From positions 147,161,549-147,225,548 of the forward strand of contig NC_081840.1 in assembly GCF_963259705.1 (NCBI RefSeq): a stretch of 64,000 nucleotides of DNA, given 5' to 3'. A program made the position numbers and the translations under genes. Below, piece after piece: positions 24,785 to 35,489 of the stretch. The stretch is from Myotis daubentonii. Its lineage: Eukaryota; Chordata; Mammalia; Chiroptera; Vespertilionidae. The notes below the pieces were generated by a model, which saw only the letters and a list, made by a program, of their open reading frames with translations, did no database searches and had not been told where the DNA came from. The stretch's first letter is position 1. Each line of letters begins with the position of its first letter.

Positions 24785-25980
24785 TTGCTTTTTTATTGAA
24801 TTTATTAGGGTGACATTGGTTAGTAAAATTATATATGTTTCAGATGTACAATCCTGTAATACATCATCTGTATATTGCATTGTGTGTTCACCACCCCAAA
24901 TCAAATCTCCTTCTGAGGCAGGATAGTAAGAAGCAAGTGGAATGGGAAACTGGGACAAGGTAATTAAACAAGGCCAAAAAATATGAACAGCTTACAGCCA
25001 GGTAGTGAATCGCAAGACCTTATCTTCCCTAACCAAGGACACTTGAGAGCAAAGGGTTTATACCTGTCCTCCCTAACCAGAGAATACATAGCTTAAATCA
25101 CTGGGCTGTGAGATAGAGAACAGAGACCCAATTAAAACCATTTGTGCCAGCCAAACCCAAGGACAGATGAAGTCAGAAAAACAAATAACAAAAACCCAGT
25201 TAGAGCCAGACAGACCCAAGATAAAAGTAAAACAGTAAAACAGACCAAAGCATAATCCCAAACTCCCTTATACACTCATTTAATGCATCAGCATATTAAA
25301 AACGCACCTGGAAAGGTGATGAATCTTGTGCTGAAACCCTCCCCTGAGATTCTCACCCCCAGAAGGGAGATAAAACCCTCAAAACAAGGGATACCAGCAC
25401 GGGCTCTCTCTAGATCACGCCCATGCCCCTTCTTGGGCCCAAACCTTTTACTTCCTTCTAATTTATGCATCCCCACAAGCTTGGCAACCAGGGGAGCAGT
25501 GGGCAGCTGCAGCTTGCTCCAGGCTTACCCTCTGATCCTGTCTCTAACATCCTCTTTTTCTCTGACTTTCTAGTGAACTAAAAGCAGCCCCACCTTAGGT
25601 CACTTGTGTCACTGTGACTGTTACTTCCAGGGAGCTAACAGCAGCCCTGCTTTAGCTCACTTCTTTCCTGTAATGTTTCTAGGGAGCCTAGGGTCTCTCC
25701 TGCTGCTTCTGCCACCCTAAGTCCTTCCTTTGTTTCACTGTCCCCCCCTTTAATAAACATGCTCTCAAAATCACCTGTGATCATTTTGTGAAATCTTTTC
25801 TGCACAAAGTCAAGAACCCACACACTACAAGCAGCCTCAGGCAGACCCACTCAGGCCTGTCACTTCCATCACTGACTCTTCCATCACCATTTGTCCCCCT
25901 TTTACCTTCTTCTACCTCCCTCTACCCCTTCCCCTCCCCACTAGTAATCATCACATATCTGTATACGGTGTTTTTAGATG
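24785..25980 (-). mobile_element. L1 3' end split by a solo LTR
   Basis: The antisense L1 tail ('ttattgaatttattagggtgacattggttagtaaaattatatatg', 'ttgcattgtgtgttcaccacccc', 'aatctccttc') stops at 24913. It resumes at 25863 as 'ccatttgtcccccttttacc..cttctacctccc', the next part of the same L1 3' UTR. Confidence 0.85.
24914..25862 (+). mobile_element. Solo LTR of an endogenous retrovirus (949 bp)
   Basis: Begins TGAGGCAGG and ends GGCCTGTCA, the TG..CA termini of a retroviral LTR. It is flanked by the 4-bp duplication CTTC (24910-24913 and 25863-25866), and the L1 sequence is continuous once it is removed. AATAAA at 25752-25757, about 110 bp before the 3' end, is the likely polyadenylation signal and gives plus orientation. 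GGAGATAAAACC near 25364 could be the core promoter. No gag, pol or env is present: recombination between two LTRs left one. A 4-bp duplication fits a gammaretrovirus-like (class I) origin, which is inferred. Confidence 0.85.
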
Positions 25981-26555
25981 TGATAAAGGGAAATGTCTAC
26001 ATCACGTATTCTACATATTGCATGGCCTTCCTAGTGGACTTCTGAGAGCTGTAGGAAGTGTTTACACCCATTGCTAAAGCTGAATTATGTGTGTTGGAGC
26101 AGGGATTCACTGAGATGCAACCAACCTCACCCAGCTGAAGTGAAAAGAAATGAAAGTCCTCCAGAGGAGCCAAAGAACCCTGAGGTTGATCCCTTCTTCC
26201 CAGCTGAGTTGCTCTAAGCTTTTCTTCTGCCAAGACCACGTAAACAGTGTTTGATGGCTGAGTGAGGGAACCTTCTGCTTAAACTAAGACAAACAGCTAA
26301 AGATGGTACCATAACCCTGATAATAGCTTTGAAAGAAGTTTCTCTCCAATCCTCTAGCCATAGGATCCTGTTTCTTTGTTTTGTTTTACTGCTTTGTTTA
26401 TTAATTATAAGAACTACTTCAGGGGGAGATGTGAGATGGGGGAAAATAAGAAGATAGAAAGTCACTCCACTCAGAAAAGGCATAAATGCTAAAAGATCTG
26501 ACATATAAGGAAGTGAGACCAGAGTTTAAAGTAGTAAGAGTGCTCTAAGAAACCA
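25981..26555. other. No recognised gene or repeat
   Basis: Moderately AT-rich. Overlapping minus frames of 80 and 96 codons (25997-26239, 26214-26504) have no recognised domain. Confidence 0.4.
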
Positions 26556-26800
26556 GTGAGGTGGGGCCAATAAATCAGGAATGGTCCTGACAGCCTTGTC
26601 AGCCACAAAAGGAGATTTGACTTTATCCAGCAGACAGAGTAGAGCCACTGAAAGGTTTTAAGCCAATGGATAATATACAGTGCAGATATTAGATTGGGGT
26701 AGGAGAGAGGCCAAACATGAGTAAGTTCAATTAGAAATTGTCAAAATAACTTAGAGAGAAATTACTGGCCTGGACTACAATAGTGGCACAAGGTATGGGG
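26556..26800 (+). repeat. L2-like LINE remnant
   Basis: 'gacagccttgtcagccacaaaaggagatttgactttatcc..gagtagagccactgaaaggttttaagcc' matches the ancient L2 3' segment ('..actttatcctgagggcaatggggagccattgaagggttttaag'). Confidence 0.6.
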
Positions 26801-27254
26801 AGAAGTAGATTGCTTCAGAAGATGTTGAGAAAATATACTCAATGGGACATGGAATTTCAAAAATATTTATTTTTAGTCTGACATCTCCATTCTTCTTCAC
26901 CAATTAATGTTGTTCAATGTACATTCATTTCTTCTTTTGGTTCCTTAGGAACCTGTCTTTGAGAAGTACTAACTACATTTGCTATGAGCGGAGATTTCTG
27001 GGTTTTTATCCATGTGATAGGCAGAGAAGTAGGTAGACATGCACATGAGGAGGTAAATGGGTTGAAATCAGTGCACATTTATTTAAATACATTGAATTAT
27101 CTGTAGGCATCTGATCTCTGGAAACTATATCAGACCCTTTTATCTGTTCTATCTCTAGAAATCACTGCACACAGAGGACTCCTCTAGAGTTTCAGCAAGA
27201 AAGGCCTCATTTGGGCAAGAATACGCAGTGTGATAAAGAGAGTCTCCTCAATAA
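26801..27254. other. No recognised gene or repeat
   Basis: Unassigned spacer between L2 and L1 pieces. Confidence 0.45.
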
Positions 27255-27928
27255 CAGGTGTTGGGGAAAGAGGACAAATACATGAAAAAAATTATATTAG
27301 ACCACTTTCTTATACCACATACAAGAATACTCTCAAAATGGATTAGAGACTTAAATATAAGAACCGAAACAATAATGTAGGCAGTCAACTATTTGACATT
27401 GGTTTTAGCAATATTTTTTTAATATGTCTCCTAGAGCAAAGACAACAAAAGCAAAAATAAACAATTGGGGTTACATTAAGCAACAAATCTTCTGCACTGC
27501 AAAGAAAATCATAATAAAACAGAAAGGCAACCTACTAAATGGGAGGAGATATTTACAAAAGATATAGCCAAAAAGGAATTAATATTCAAAATTTACAAAG
27601 AACTAGCAAAGCTCAGCATAAAAAACAAACAAACAACCTGACTAAGAAATGAAGAGAGTGCATGAACAGATACTTCTCCAAATAGAACATAAATGGCCAA
27701 TAGACACATGAAAAGATGCTCAATGTCCCTAATAATCAGGGAAATTAAAATCAAAACCACAATGAAATGTTACCTCACACCTGTCAGGATGGTTTTCATC
27801 AATGAATCACAAACAAGCTTTCCAATGATGTGGAAAACAGGGATTCCTCATGCACTGTTGGTGGAATTGTAAATTGGTACAGCCACTATGGAAAACAGTG
27901 TGTCGGTTCTTCAAAAAATTAAAAATAG

Positions 27929-28105
27929 AAGCCTACCCAGTGTGGCTCAGTTGGTTAGAGCACCATCCCATACACCAAAAGGTGGCAGGTTCAATTCCCA
28001 GTCAGGACACATACCCAGGTTGTGGGATCATATCCTGGTTGAGGTATGTGCAGGAGGCAACCGATCTATTTTCTCTTTATTTTCCTCTCTCTGGAATCAA
28101 CTTTT
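27929..28105 (+). mobile_element. VES SINE inside L1
   Basis: VES with variant head GCCTACCCAGTGTGGCTCAG and a shortened CT-rich part. AAAAATTAAAAATAG (27914-27928) and AAAAATTTAAAAATAG (28106-28121) flank it. Confidence 0.92.
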
Positions 28106-28121
28106 AAAAATTTAAAAATAG

Positions 28122-28359
28122 CTCTGGCTGGTTTGCTTCAGAGGTTAGAGTGTTGGCCTGTGAACCAAAGGGCCTTAAGTTCAATTCCAGGTCAAGGGCA
28201 TGGACCTATGTTACAGGTTCCTCAGCCCTTGTAGGGGCATATGCGGAAAACAATTAATCAATGTGTCTCTCTTATGTCAATGTTTCTCTCTCTCTTCTCC
28301 TTCCACTCTTCCTAGAAATCAATGGAAAAAAATATCCTCAGATTAGGATTAAAAATAAA
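28122..28359 (+). mobile_element. VES SINE inserted at the border of another VES
   Basis: Divergent VES (CTCTGGCTGGTTTGCTTCAG, GTTCAATTCCAGGTCAAGG) with the ATCCTCAG..AGGATTAA variant 3' end. The flanks TTTAAAAATAG and TTTAAAAAATG fit a duplication lying in the right-hand duplication of the preceding VES, so this copy inserted second. Confidence 0.88.
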
Positions 28360-28869
28360 TTTAAAAAATGAGTGACCATTTTGACCCAGTAATTCCACTT
28401 CTGTGTACTTTTCTGAAGAAATCAAAATATTAATTCAAAAAGAGATATTCACCCCTATGTTCATTGCAGCAGTACTTACTATAGTCGAAATATGGAAGCA
28501 ATCTAAGTGCCCATCAATACACAAATGAGTAAAGAAGAGGTAGTACATATATACAATGAAATATTAGTTATATAAAAAAAGAATGAAATCTTGCCTTTTG
28601 TTTTTTACAACATTGATAAACCTAGAGGATATTCTCCTAAGGGAAATAAGTCAGACAGAGGAAGACACATACCATACGATTCCACTTACATGTGGAATCT
28701 GAAAAATAAAATAAACAAACAAACAAAACCAAAGCAAATTCATAGATACAGAAAACAAACTGATGGTTGCCAGATGGGAGGAGGATTGGGAGATGGGTGA
28801 AAAAGATGAAAGAGATTAAGAAGTACAAATTGCCAGTTATAAAAATAAGCACAGAAATGTAAAGTGCAG

Positions 28870-29442
28870 CCCTAGCCTGTTTGGCTCAGTGGATAGAATG
28901 TCAGCCCAAGGACTGAAGGGTCCTGGGTTTGATTCTGGTCAAGGGTATGTACTTCATACCTCAGTTGCAGGCTTGATCCAGGCCCAGTACAGGAGGCAAC
29001 CAATCAATGTGTCTCTCTCACATCGATGTTTCTTTTCCTCTGTCTCTCCCCCACCCTTCCACTCTCTAAAAATTAATGGAAATATCATCAGGTGAGGATT
29101 AACCAAAATATATATCTACATATATAAAAGCCTAATATGCTAAGTGTCTGACTGAGCAGTCGACCAATCAGTCACTATGATATGCACTGACCATCAGGGG
29201 ACAGATGCTCCAACCAGTAGGTTAGCTTGCTGCTGGGTCCGATTAATGGGGACTGGACGAGACAGCACTAGACATGCCCTGGAGGCCTCCCTTGGTCTAT
29301 CCAATGGTCCCTCCCCAGCCACCAGCCCCGATTGGCCTTGATCGGGACTGGGCAAGATGGCCCTGATCATCCAGGTTGCTGGCCAAGTGAAGGGATCCCA
29401 TCGGTGCATGAATTCATGCACTGGGCCTCTAGTATATATATA
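28870..29442 (+). mobile_element. VES SINE whose tail holds a Helitron
   Basis: VES head and body run 28870-29113 and end in the ATCATCAGGTGAGGATTAAC variant tail. A Helitron occupies 29114-29432, and the A/T tail resumes to 29442. AAATGTAAAGTGCAG (28855-28869) and AAATGTAAAGTACAG (29443-29457) lie outside the whole composite, so the order of events is VES first, Helitron second. Confidence 0.93.
29114..29432 (+). mobile_element. HeliBat-type Helitron (319 bp) in a VES tail
   Basis: Starts TCTACATATATAAAAGCC, contains the CTATGATATGCACTGACCA block shared with other copies, and ends with hairpin TGCATGAATTCATGCA and GGGCCTCTAG. Flanked by A and T. Confidence 0.96.
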
Positions 29443-29487
29443 AAATGTAAAGTACAGCGTAGAAAATATAATCAATGATATTGTAAC

Positions 29488-29738
29488 TGTAGCACTGGCC
29501 TGTTTGTCTCAGTGGATAGAGCATCAGCCCAAGGACTGAGGGGTCCCAGGTTCAGTTCCAGTCAAGGGCACATTCCTTGGTTGCAGGCTCAATCACCAGC
29601 CCTGGGGGCCTGTGCAGGAGGCAACCAACTGATGTGTCTCTCTCATATCGATGTTTCTCCCTCTCTGACTCTCCTCACTTCCACTCTCTCTAAAAATCAA
29701 TGGAAAAATATCCTCAGGCAAGGGTTGACAGGAAAAAC
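29488..29738 (+). mobile_element. VES SINE inside L1
   Basis: Head AGCACTGGCCTGTTTGTCTCAG, box B GGTTCAGTTCC, variant tail ATCCTCAGGCAAGGGTTGAC. L1 3' UTR resumes at 'gtaacattgtatggtgtc'. The target duplication is weak, so the ends are approximate. Confidence 0.88.
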
Positions 29739-29895
29739 AATAATAGTAACATTGTATGGTGTCATGGGTACTAGAATTATGGGGGTGATCACTTTGTAAG
29801 TTATATAAGTAATCATTATGTTGTACACCTATGACTAATATATATTCAATGTCAAATGTAACTGAAAAATAAATATGTAAATACATAAATAAAAG

Positions 29896-31129
29896 AAAGA
29901 CCTCCACTTTCATAATTTACCCTCCCCCAGAAAATAATATGATAAGTACCAAAAAGCTTTGCCTTATTAGTAGTGTCTTCCAGAATAATTCAGAGCGGTT
30001 TGGATCCTGTATCCACTTAGGAATGAAAGATCCAACACAATTTTATTCCTAAAATTCAGTATTATGAATTATGCCATTTCACCACTCAGACTCACACCTT
30101 GCCATTGAAATGTTTTCACACTACTTTAAACCTTTCTTTTTTATTACTTTGATTTAAAAATAAATAAAACTTTTAGCAAACCTTATTCACAGGTTATTTT
30201 TCTCCTTTTCTCTCCTGTTAACTTATGATAAGTCAGCTGAGCACTCTGATCCCTTTCAACTCCCACTACCAACAGTTCCTCCTTTCTCTGGGGTCTATTA
30301 GGGTCTTTGGAAAGTGGGAATATCTGCTTGGCTGATACTAATATATCTTCCACATAAAACAAGTGGCCAGAAGTTTTGACCTGATAAAAACATTGACATA
30401 ATGGCATTAACTGTGGTAAACTAAAATAATTTGTTGACTCTTTTAATAAATGTTTCTTCTCCAAAGATGATGATCCACACTTTCCTAAGAAAACCTTTGA
30501 GACAGTTAACACATTACCAATCCCCACTTTGATCCCACAGAAAACCTCACAAAAGCTCTGCTCGTGTGGTTTTGTAGCTAAGTTATTGGAAACAAAAGTT
30601 CCAAATCCAACTGGCCACAAAGAGAAGAAAATAAAACTAGCCACTTATTCCTGAAGTGCCAGCTCCACCATATGTAGTCCCAAAAAACCAAAAGGGAAAA
30701 ATAATCAAAGTAAAGCATAGCAGAACTAGAATCACAGAATCATGGAAACAGGATTTGCTAAAGAAGTTCACCCAAACCTATGAAAATGAAAATCATCACT
30801 CTTTTAACAGCTGTCCCCCACACCCTATAAAGGAATGTGTTATTATGATTTGCATTGATCTGACTAGTGTATTTGCATATTGCATCCTCCCTTCTGCACC
30901 ACTCCCAGTCGGCAAGGCATCCAGTACATTAGCAGGAATACAGTGCTGCAGTTAAAGTCAAGTAAACTCTCCCAAAAGTCTTTTGTATTGCCCTACACAA
31001 TTAAAACAACATTCAAAATATAGCACACCATCAAAATGGGTTGGCTCTGTTTACAAAATTATAGATCTTATTTGTTTTTTGTCCCCCCATTTTGACAGTT
31101 GGTATCATAGCTCAGTCCTTAAGTACGTA

Positions 31130-31131
<2 letters not shown>
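29896..31131. other. Unassigned sequence with one long open frame
   Basis: Not recognised as any repeat. It contains the 153-codon minus-strand frame described separately. Confidence 0.45.
30183..30644 (-). other. Unassigned 153-codon open frame
   Basis: The longest open frame in the window outside tandem-repeat or Helitron sequence. From its ATG near 30644 the product begins hydrophobic (MASFIFFSLWPVG), then has a Cys-containing middle (SFCEVFCGIKVG, LPQLMPLCQCF) and a charged basic end (DPNRPQRKEELL, GEKRRKITCE). The mixed composition looks more protein-like than chance AT-rich frames. No domain was recognised. A decayed retrocopy, an exon or chance all remain possible. No polyadenylation tract or splice signals stand out. 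Confidence 0.25.

Positions 31132-31181
<50 letters not shown>
31132..31181 (+). repeat. (CA)n microsatellite
   Basis: About 50 bp of near-pure CA, preceded by the palindromic GTACGTACGTAC. It makes the histidine/threonine and cysteine/valine runs in overlapping frames, which are therefore not coding evidence. Confidence 0.97.
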
Positions 31182-31182
<1 letters not shown>

Positions 31183-31655
31183 CGCTAACACTATGGAGGG
31201 GAAATCGTAAAGCAATTAACACACTGTTTAAAAAAGGGTGTAAATTACAGATCATTATTGCCTCACAACCATCAGTTGAAGCTGTTAACTGGGCTTCCAA
31301 AGGATGTATATCAGAAAGAATGAGAAATAGTAGGGCAGACACATAAATTAGAATATGCTGGTGTGCACAAGATCTAATGAAAATCAGCCCAAGTCTAAAG
31401 GAAAGCCAGCAGAGAACCTACAAGGAATCAATTAAGCATGGCCTTTCAACTATCTCTTTGGTAAACTACCATGTAGCTTGTTTTTCTTAGGAAACCCTAA
31501 GTGTCTAGACATGGCTGGCTTGGGTGTGAGGCGAGCTGGCACCTGCGTTGTGGGCTGGCAGGGAGAAGGAAGAAGTCTTCCACCACGGGGAAGAACGGGG
31601 AACAAGCAGCCGCAGAAGCAGCGTTATGTGGTAGAAATTAACAACAGCTACAATG
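31182..31655. other. No recognised gene or repeat
   Basis: Unassigned. GC rises locally near 31510-31620 without a clear CpG island. Confidence 0.45.
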
Positions 31656-31804
31656 TCTTTACTTTGTACCCATTTAACAAATTAGAGAGCTAAATCTTGA
31701 AGAGATCAAGAAATTTGGCAAAAGATCACAAGGTAGTAAATGGAGTTCTGAAACATAAACCAGGTCTGTATGGCTTCAAAGTCCATGTTCTTTCTACTCT
31801 ACAG
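31656..31804 (+). repeat. MIR SINE
   Basis: 'acccatttaacaaattagagagct', 'agaaatttggcaaaagatcacaaggtagtaaatgga', 'ccaggtctgtatggcttcaaagtccatgttctttctactctac' follows the MIR 3' half closely. Confidence 0.82.
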
Positions 31805-33581
31805 CAATTTTACTCATCCCAAAGAGCTTGTCCATGTATTGTACAAACTCCTCTCTTCTGTTCCCCTGATAACTGGTGGGGGCTAGCAATAGGATCCACC
31901 CTTAAGAACAAAGACTCATCAGGAGCTGAGCAGGGAGCTGGTACTCCAACCATCAGCTGGGGTTTTGTGGGAAGATTGTCCAGTCCAAGAAAGTGAAAGG
32001 GGGCAGACCAGAGGGATAAGGTCAAGGCAGAGCTTGGTTCTATGGGACAACTGCACCTCAGGAATGACACAGGCGCCTGGGACCCAGCGGTGGTGCCTAG
32101 GTTCAACTTTAAACAATAATACCGCCATAAGAACACATTAAAAATCAAAATGCATGTTGAAGTCCAAATCAGTAAATTAAGAGTTAATTGAAAAGAAGTG
32201 ACTTTTGACTCTGAAGCCCTTTGTGACTCCCAATTTGTAGTCTAGAATCTGAAAGGAGTTGGTGATGGATTGAACTTTTTCTCTTTTTGCCATTTCAATG
32301 TAGAGACAGTGTTTCTGGTGGGGGGAAAAAAAGAAAAGAAAAACTTTTTCAAGTTACCACATCAGCAGCAAATCCCATGGAGATTATGAAAAAAACAGAC
32401 TCTGTTCTAAGTCTGTCCAAATTTGTCCCATAGTGTGAATATAATATGGTGTCCTAAGGGGATATTACACTATAAGACACGCAAATAAAATTAACTTGAT
32501 TTATCAACATGGAAGGGCCATGTGTTTACATATTGAGGGAGATTGGCACTTAAGGACTCATAAATCATAAGACAAAGAGGAACCCTGAAAGTCAGCTTTC
32601 AACCCCCCTACCCCCTCTTTTGCAGAAGCATGTCCTTTAATGATTTTCCACTTGGGTATAAAGTAACTAACAGGCCTAGCCTGCCCCAAACAGAATGATT
32701 GTAGAAACATACGTAGCATGGGAATAGTTGGAACAATTATCACTGACATTGTTTTTGATTGAGCATAACACAGTGGTTTACCCAAACAAGCCCAATCTGA
32801 TTTTTTAGAGGATTTTTCATAAAGATAGTGAACAAAGAAAACAATTCAGATATGAGTCCACTAGCCAGTCACTAAATATTTGTGCCAGATATTTAGCAAG
32901 AACTAGAAGCACAATAATGAATGAATGAATAAAACACTCATTCTCTGCCCTTTGTGGAGCTTTGAAAGGGAGAGAAAATTAAATGTAATTTTAACATTAA
33001 AGAGAATATCTGAAATTTTATAACAATTATTTACTGATCTGCCCTGTATTGTGAGCTCCTCAAAGGAATGAATAAAAGTATTTTCATCTTTTTCCCAAGC
33101 TATGAGAAAATAAAATAAGTGCTCAATATATTTCAATGTTTTTTGCAATAAAACATCTCTGGTACTATCAATGTATATGAAATAAACAGGCCAAAGTTTG
33201 CAAAGACATTCTTCTCTGCATTTTTATCTATATCATGATATGCAATCTTCTTAGGTAAAGGGGGAAAAAGTCTTAAATTTGTTTGCATTTTGCTATAAAA
33301 TATATCCAAATATAGCCAGCCTATTTGTTTGCCATGGAAAGTGCACATAGGAACACCCAGTGCAGTGTTATGAACTCACCAATATTCACAAGTTTTAATT
33401 GAATAAACTAAACTATTAGTCAATAAAGCAATAAGGAAACACAGGTATGGAATTCCAAAGCACCCGTTTCACAATTTTGCTAGCATTAAGGTGAACTTCA
33501 GGAAACATGGACCATCAGACTTCCAGCCTCAGTGTATTACATGTTCTTCTCTATAGTGTGTCCATGTAGGATATTAGTACA
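31805..33581. other. Mostly unassigned, with L2-like ends
   Basis: L2-like pieces probably lie at 32870-32960 ('atgaatgaatgaataaaacactcattctctgccc..gtggagctt') and 33040-33125 ('tgtgagctcctcaaaggaatgaataaaag..gtgctcaatatattt'). The remainder is unassigned. The overlapping 112- and 69-codon minus frames near 31810-32148 have no recognised domain. Confidence 0.4.
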
Positions 33582-33949
33582 CTAGAGGCCCGTTGCAGGA
33601 AGATTCCTGCAAGAATAGGGCTTCCTGCGGCTGGAGCAAAGCAGAGAAGGGAGCGAAACCTGCTGAGGCGGGCTTCGCTCCCGCTCCCAATTGCTGCAGC
33701 TGGGTTTGCCCTCCCACCTCCAGTCTCCTGCCTCCGCAGCCTTGGCTCCGTTCCTGTCTCCGCCGCCTCTACTTAGCTCCTTTCTGTAGCGCTTTGCTTC
33801 CATGTTGTCTTCAGTCTTCGCTCCCAGCCAGTATATGCAAATTAACTGCCATCTTTGTTGGCAGTTAATTTGCATATCATGCTGACTAGCCAATGGGAGG
33901 CATAGCAAAGGTACAGTCAATTATCATGTTGGTCTATTATTAGATAGGA
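33582..33949 (-). mobile_element. HeliBat-type Helitron (368 bp)
   Basis: Minus-strand start TCCTATCTAATAATAG; next come the GCATATTAGC-like and GGCTAGTCAGC blocks, a TTAACTGCCAACAAAGATGG palindromic segment, a GC-rich middle, a TTGCAGGAATCTTCCTGCAA hairpin and GGGCCTCTAG. Flanks are A and T in the right places. The 3' hairpin differs from the usual GTGCACGAAATTCGTGCAC, so this may be a distinct subfamily. The 91- and 112-codon open frames are incidental to its GC-rich interior. Confidence 0.93.
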
Positions 33950-35480
33950 TGTATGCCGTATTGCATAAAAGATATATGTATTCTCTTGTAAAATTTCTGA
34001 TTTTTAGACCTTCTTTCCACTTTTGATAATTGTTTCATCACCTTATAGTTCAAAAGACTTCTATGACCTTCTCAATCCTTCTGTTAAACCACAACTCACC
34101 TTTGAGGTCTTTGCTTCTGAATAAGGCTTATCCTAATGACTTCATTTAAAATTATATGTCCCCCACTATGGCACACTCATTATCCCTTACCTTGCTTTAT
34201 TTTTCTTCAAAGTATTTATTTTCTCTTTCTCTATAATTTCTCATTTATTACTTAAGTTCCATGTAAAACAGGGATTTTATCTATGTTATTCATTGCTGTT
34301 TCCCAGAACAGTGCTTGGCACATAGTATGTCTTCAAAAACTATTTACTGACTGAATGACTGCCTAACAAAGGAAAGTTTCCAAGACACTACAAAGTTATT
34401 ATAGGGCTGGCTGTCCTTCTAATTGAGATAGTACAATTAGTACTCAGTGAAGTTGAGTGACCTGAATCTTAATTTTTCTTTTGAGGATCAGAAATATGGA
34501 ACTACTTGATTTTTCATAGATACAAGCCTATTTCTCTCCATTCTATCTTTCCTCATGCTTGCCCTCTTCTAGGAATGCCCTTCTATCACCCAAACTCTAC
34601 CTAGAGAATTTCTCCTAATTCTTTAAGGTAATTACCAGTCTTCTTATCTGAACATCATGATATGACTCTTAAATATCACAGCCCTAAATCCTAAAGTACC
34701 ATAGCCCTTAGTACACTGCATTTATTTTATTATTTCTCTAGCCCTTCAATCAAACTGTAATTTTTAAAGGACAGAAAGTATTTTATTCATCTTAGCATGA
34801 ATTCAACAGAATAAGAACTGAATGAATAATTTAAAGAAACTGAGTTCAAGGCTCTTAGGAAGCAATATCAAGTGGGTCCAGCTGAGGCAGGTAGTATATG
34901 GGGAAATGCAGAAAGTCCAAAGACCTGGATTTAGTACTGACTCTGACCACTGTTTTTAAATCCCTAGGATAAAAAGATGAAACCAATGCTGAGGCCTTTT
35001 CCAAAGCTATAGGATGGTGTTACATGTAACTTAATGAGAGAAGTTATTAAAATGTCAGGTTTTCATGCTCCATCTACTGGTTAAATTGTAGAAAAATATC
35101 ATGTGGTCTTTTTTTAAATGGAAGAGTGAAGAAATTAGAAAGTTTTGTTTGTGATCAGTGAAGAAAAGAATTAAAACACTGTACTGTTTGTAAAATATTA
35201 ATGACGTAGAAAATAAACAGTTGAGAAAGAAAAATAAACAGATAATTGCATGGCTGTAGTGAAAAAGCCAAAGAATACCTTGTTACTTTGGGCTCATATC
35301 CATGCTGTGGAACCCAGCCCCCAATGAGCCCCACCTGCTGGCGGTCACACCCTTGCACAATGTCTTTCACATCGTACCAGGCTTGGTCAGTATGAGCAGT
35401 AGTATCTAGCAAGAGTGATGGCAAGTCATTCCCTAGATTAGGGTATCACAAACTTAAACTTTCATTTTAAGCCCCCCCCC
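33950..35480. other. Unassigned, with L2/MIR remnants
   Basis: L2-like 3' ends are seen at about 34250-34370 ('cagaacagtgcttggcacatagtatgtcttcaaaaactatttactgactgaatgac') and 34690-34830. A C-run lies at 35472-35482. No gene recognised. Confidence 0.45.
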
Positions 35481-35489
35481 CCACCCCGC

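Larger units (their letters stand above)
27255..29895 (+). mobile_element. 5'-truncated L1 with five younger insertions
   Basis: Collinear L1 ORF2 end and 3' UTR: 'ccactttcttataccacatac..ctcaaaatggattagagacttaaatataagaac', 'gatgctcaatgtccctaataatcagggaaat', 'ggtggaattgtaaattggtacagccactatggaaaacag', 'aataagtcagacagaggaagac', 'tgttgtacacctatgactaatatatattc' and a terminal A-rich tail. VES copies at 27929, 28122, 28870 and 29488 and a Helitron at 29114 interrupt it. Broken frames; inactive. Confidence 0.88.

Noticed and set aside
25283..25573. 96-codon plus-strand frame and its antisense partner
   Set aside because: Entirely within the solo LTR and not matching any retroviral protein position.
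31092..31346. Open frames with His-Thr or Cys-Val runs
   Set aside because: Produced by the (CA)n microsatellite.
33582..33920. 91- and 112-codon frames on opposite strands
   Set aside because: Both sit inside a non-autonomous Helitron whose GC-rich interior lacks stops by composition.
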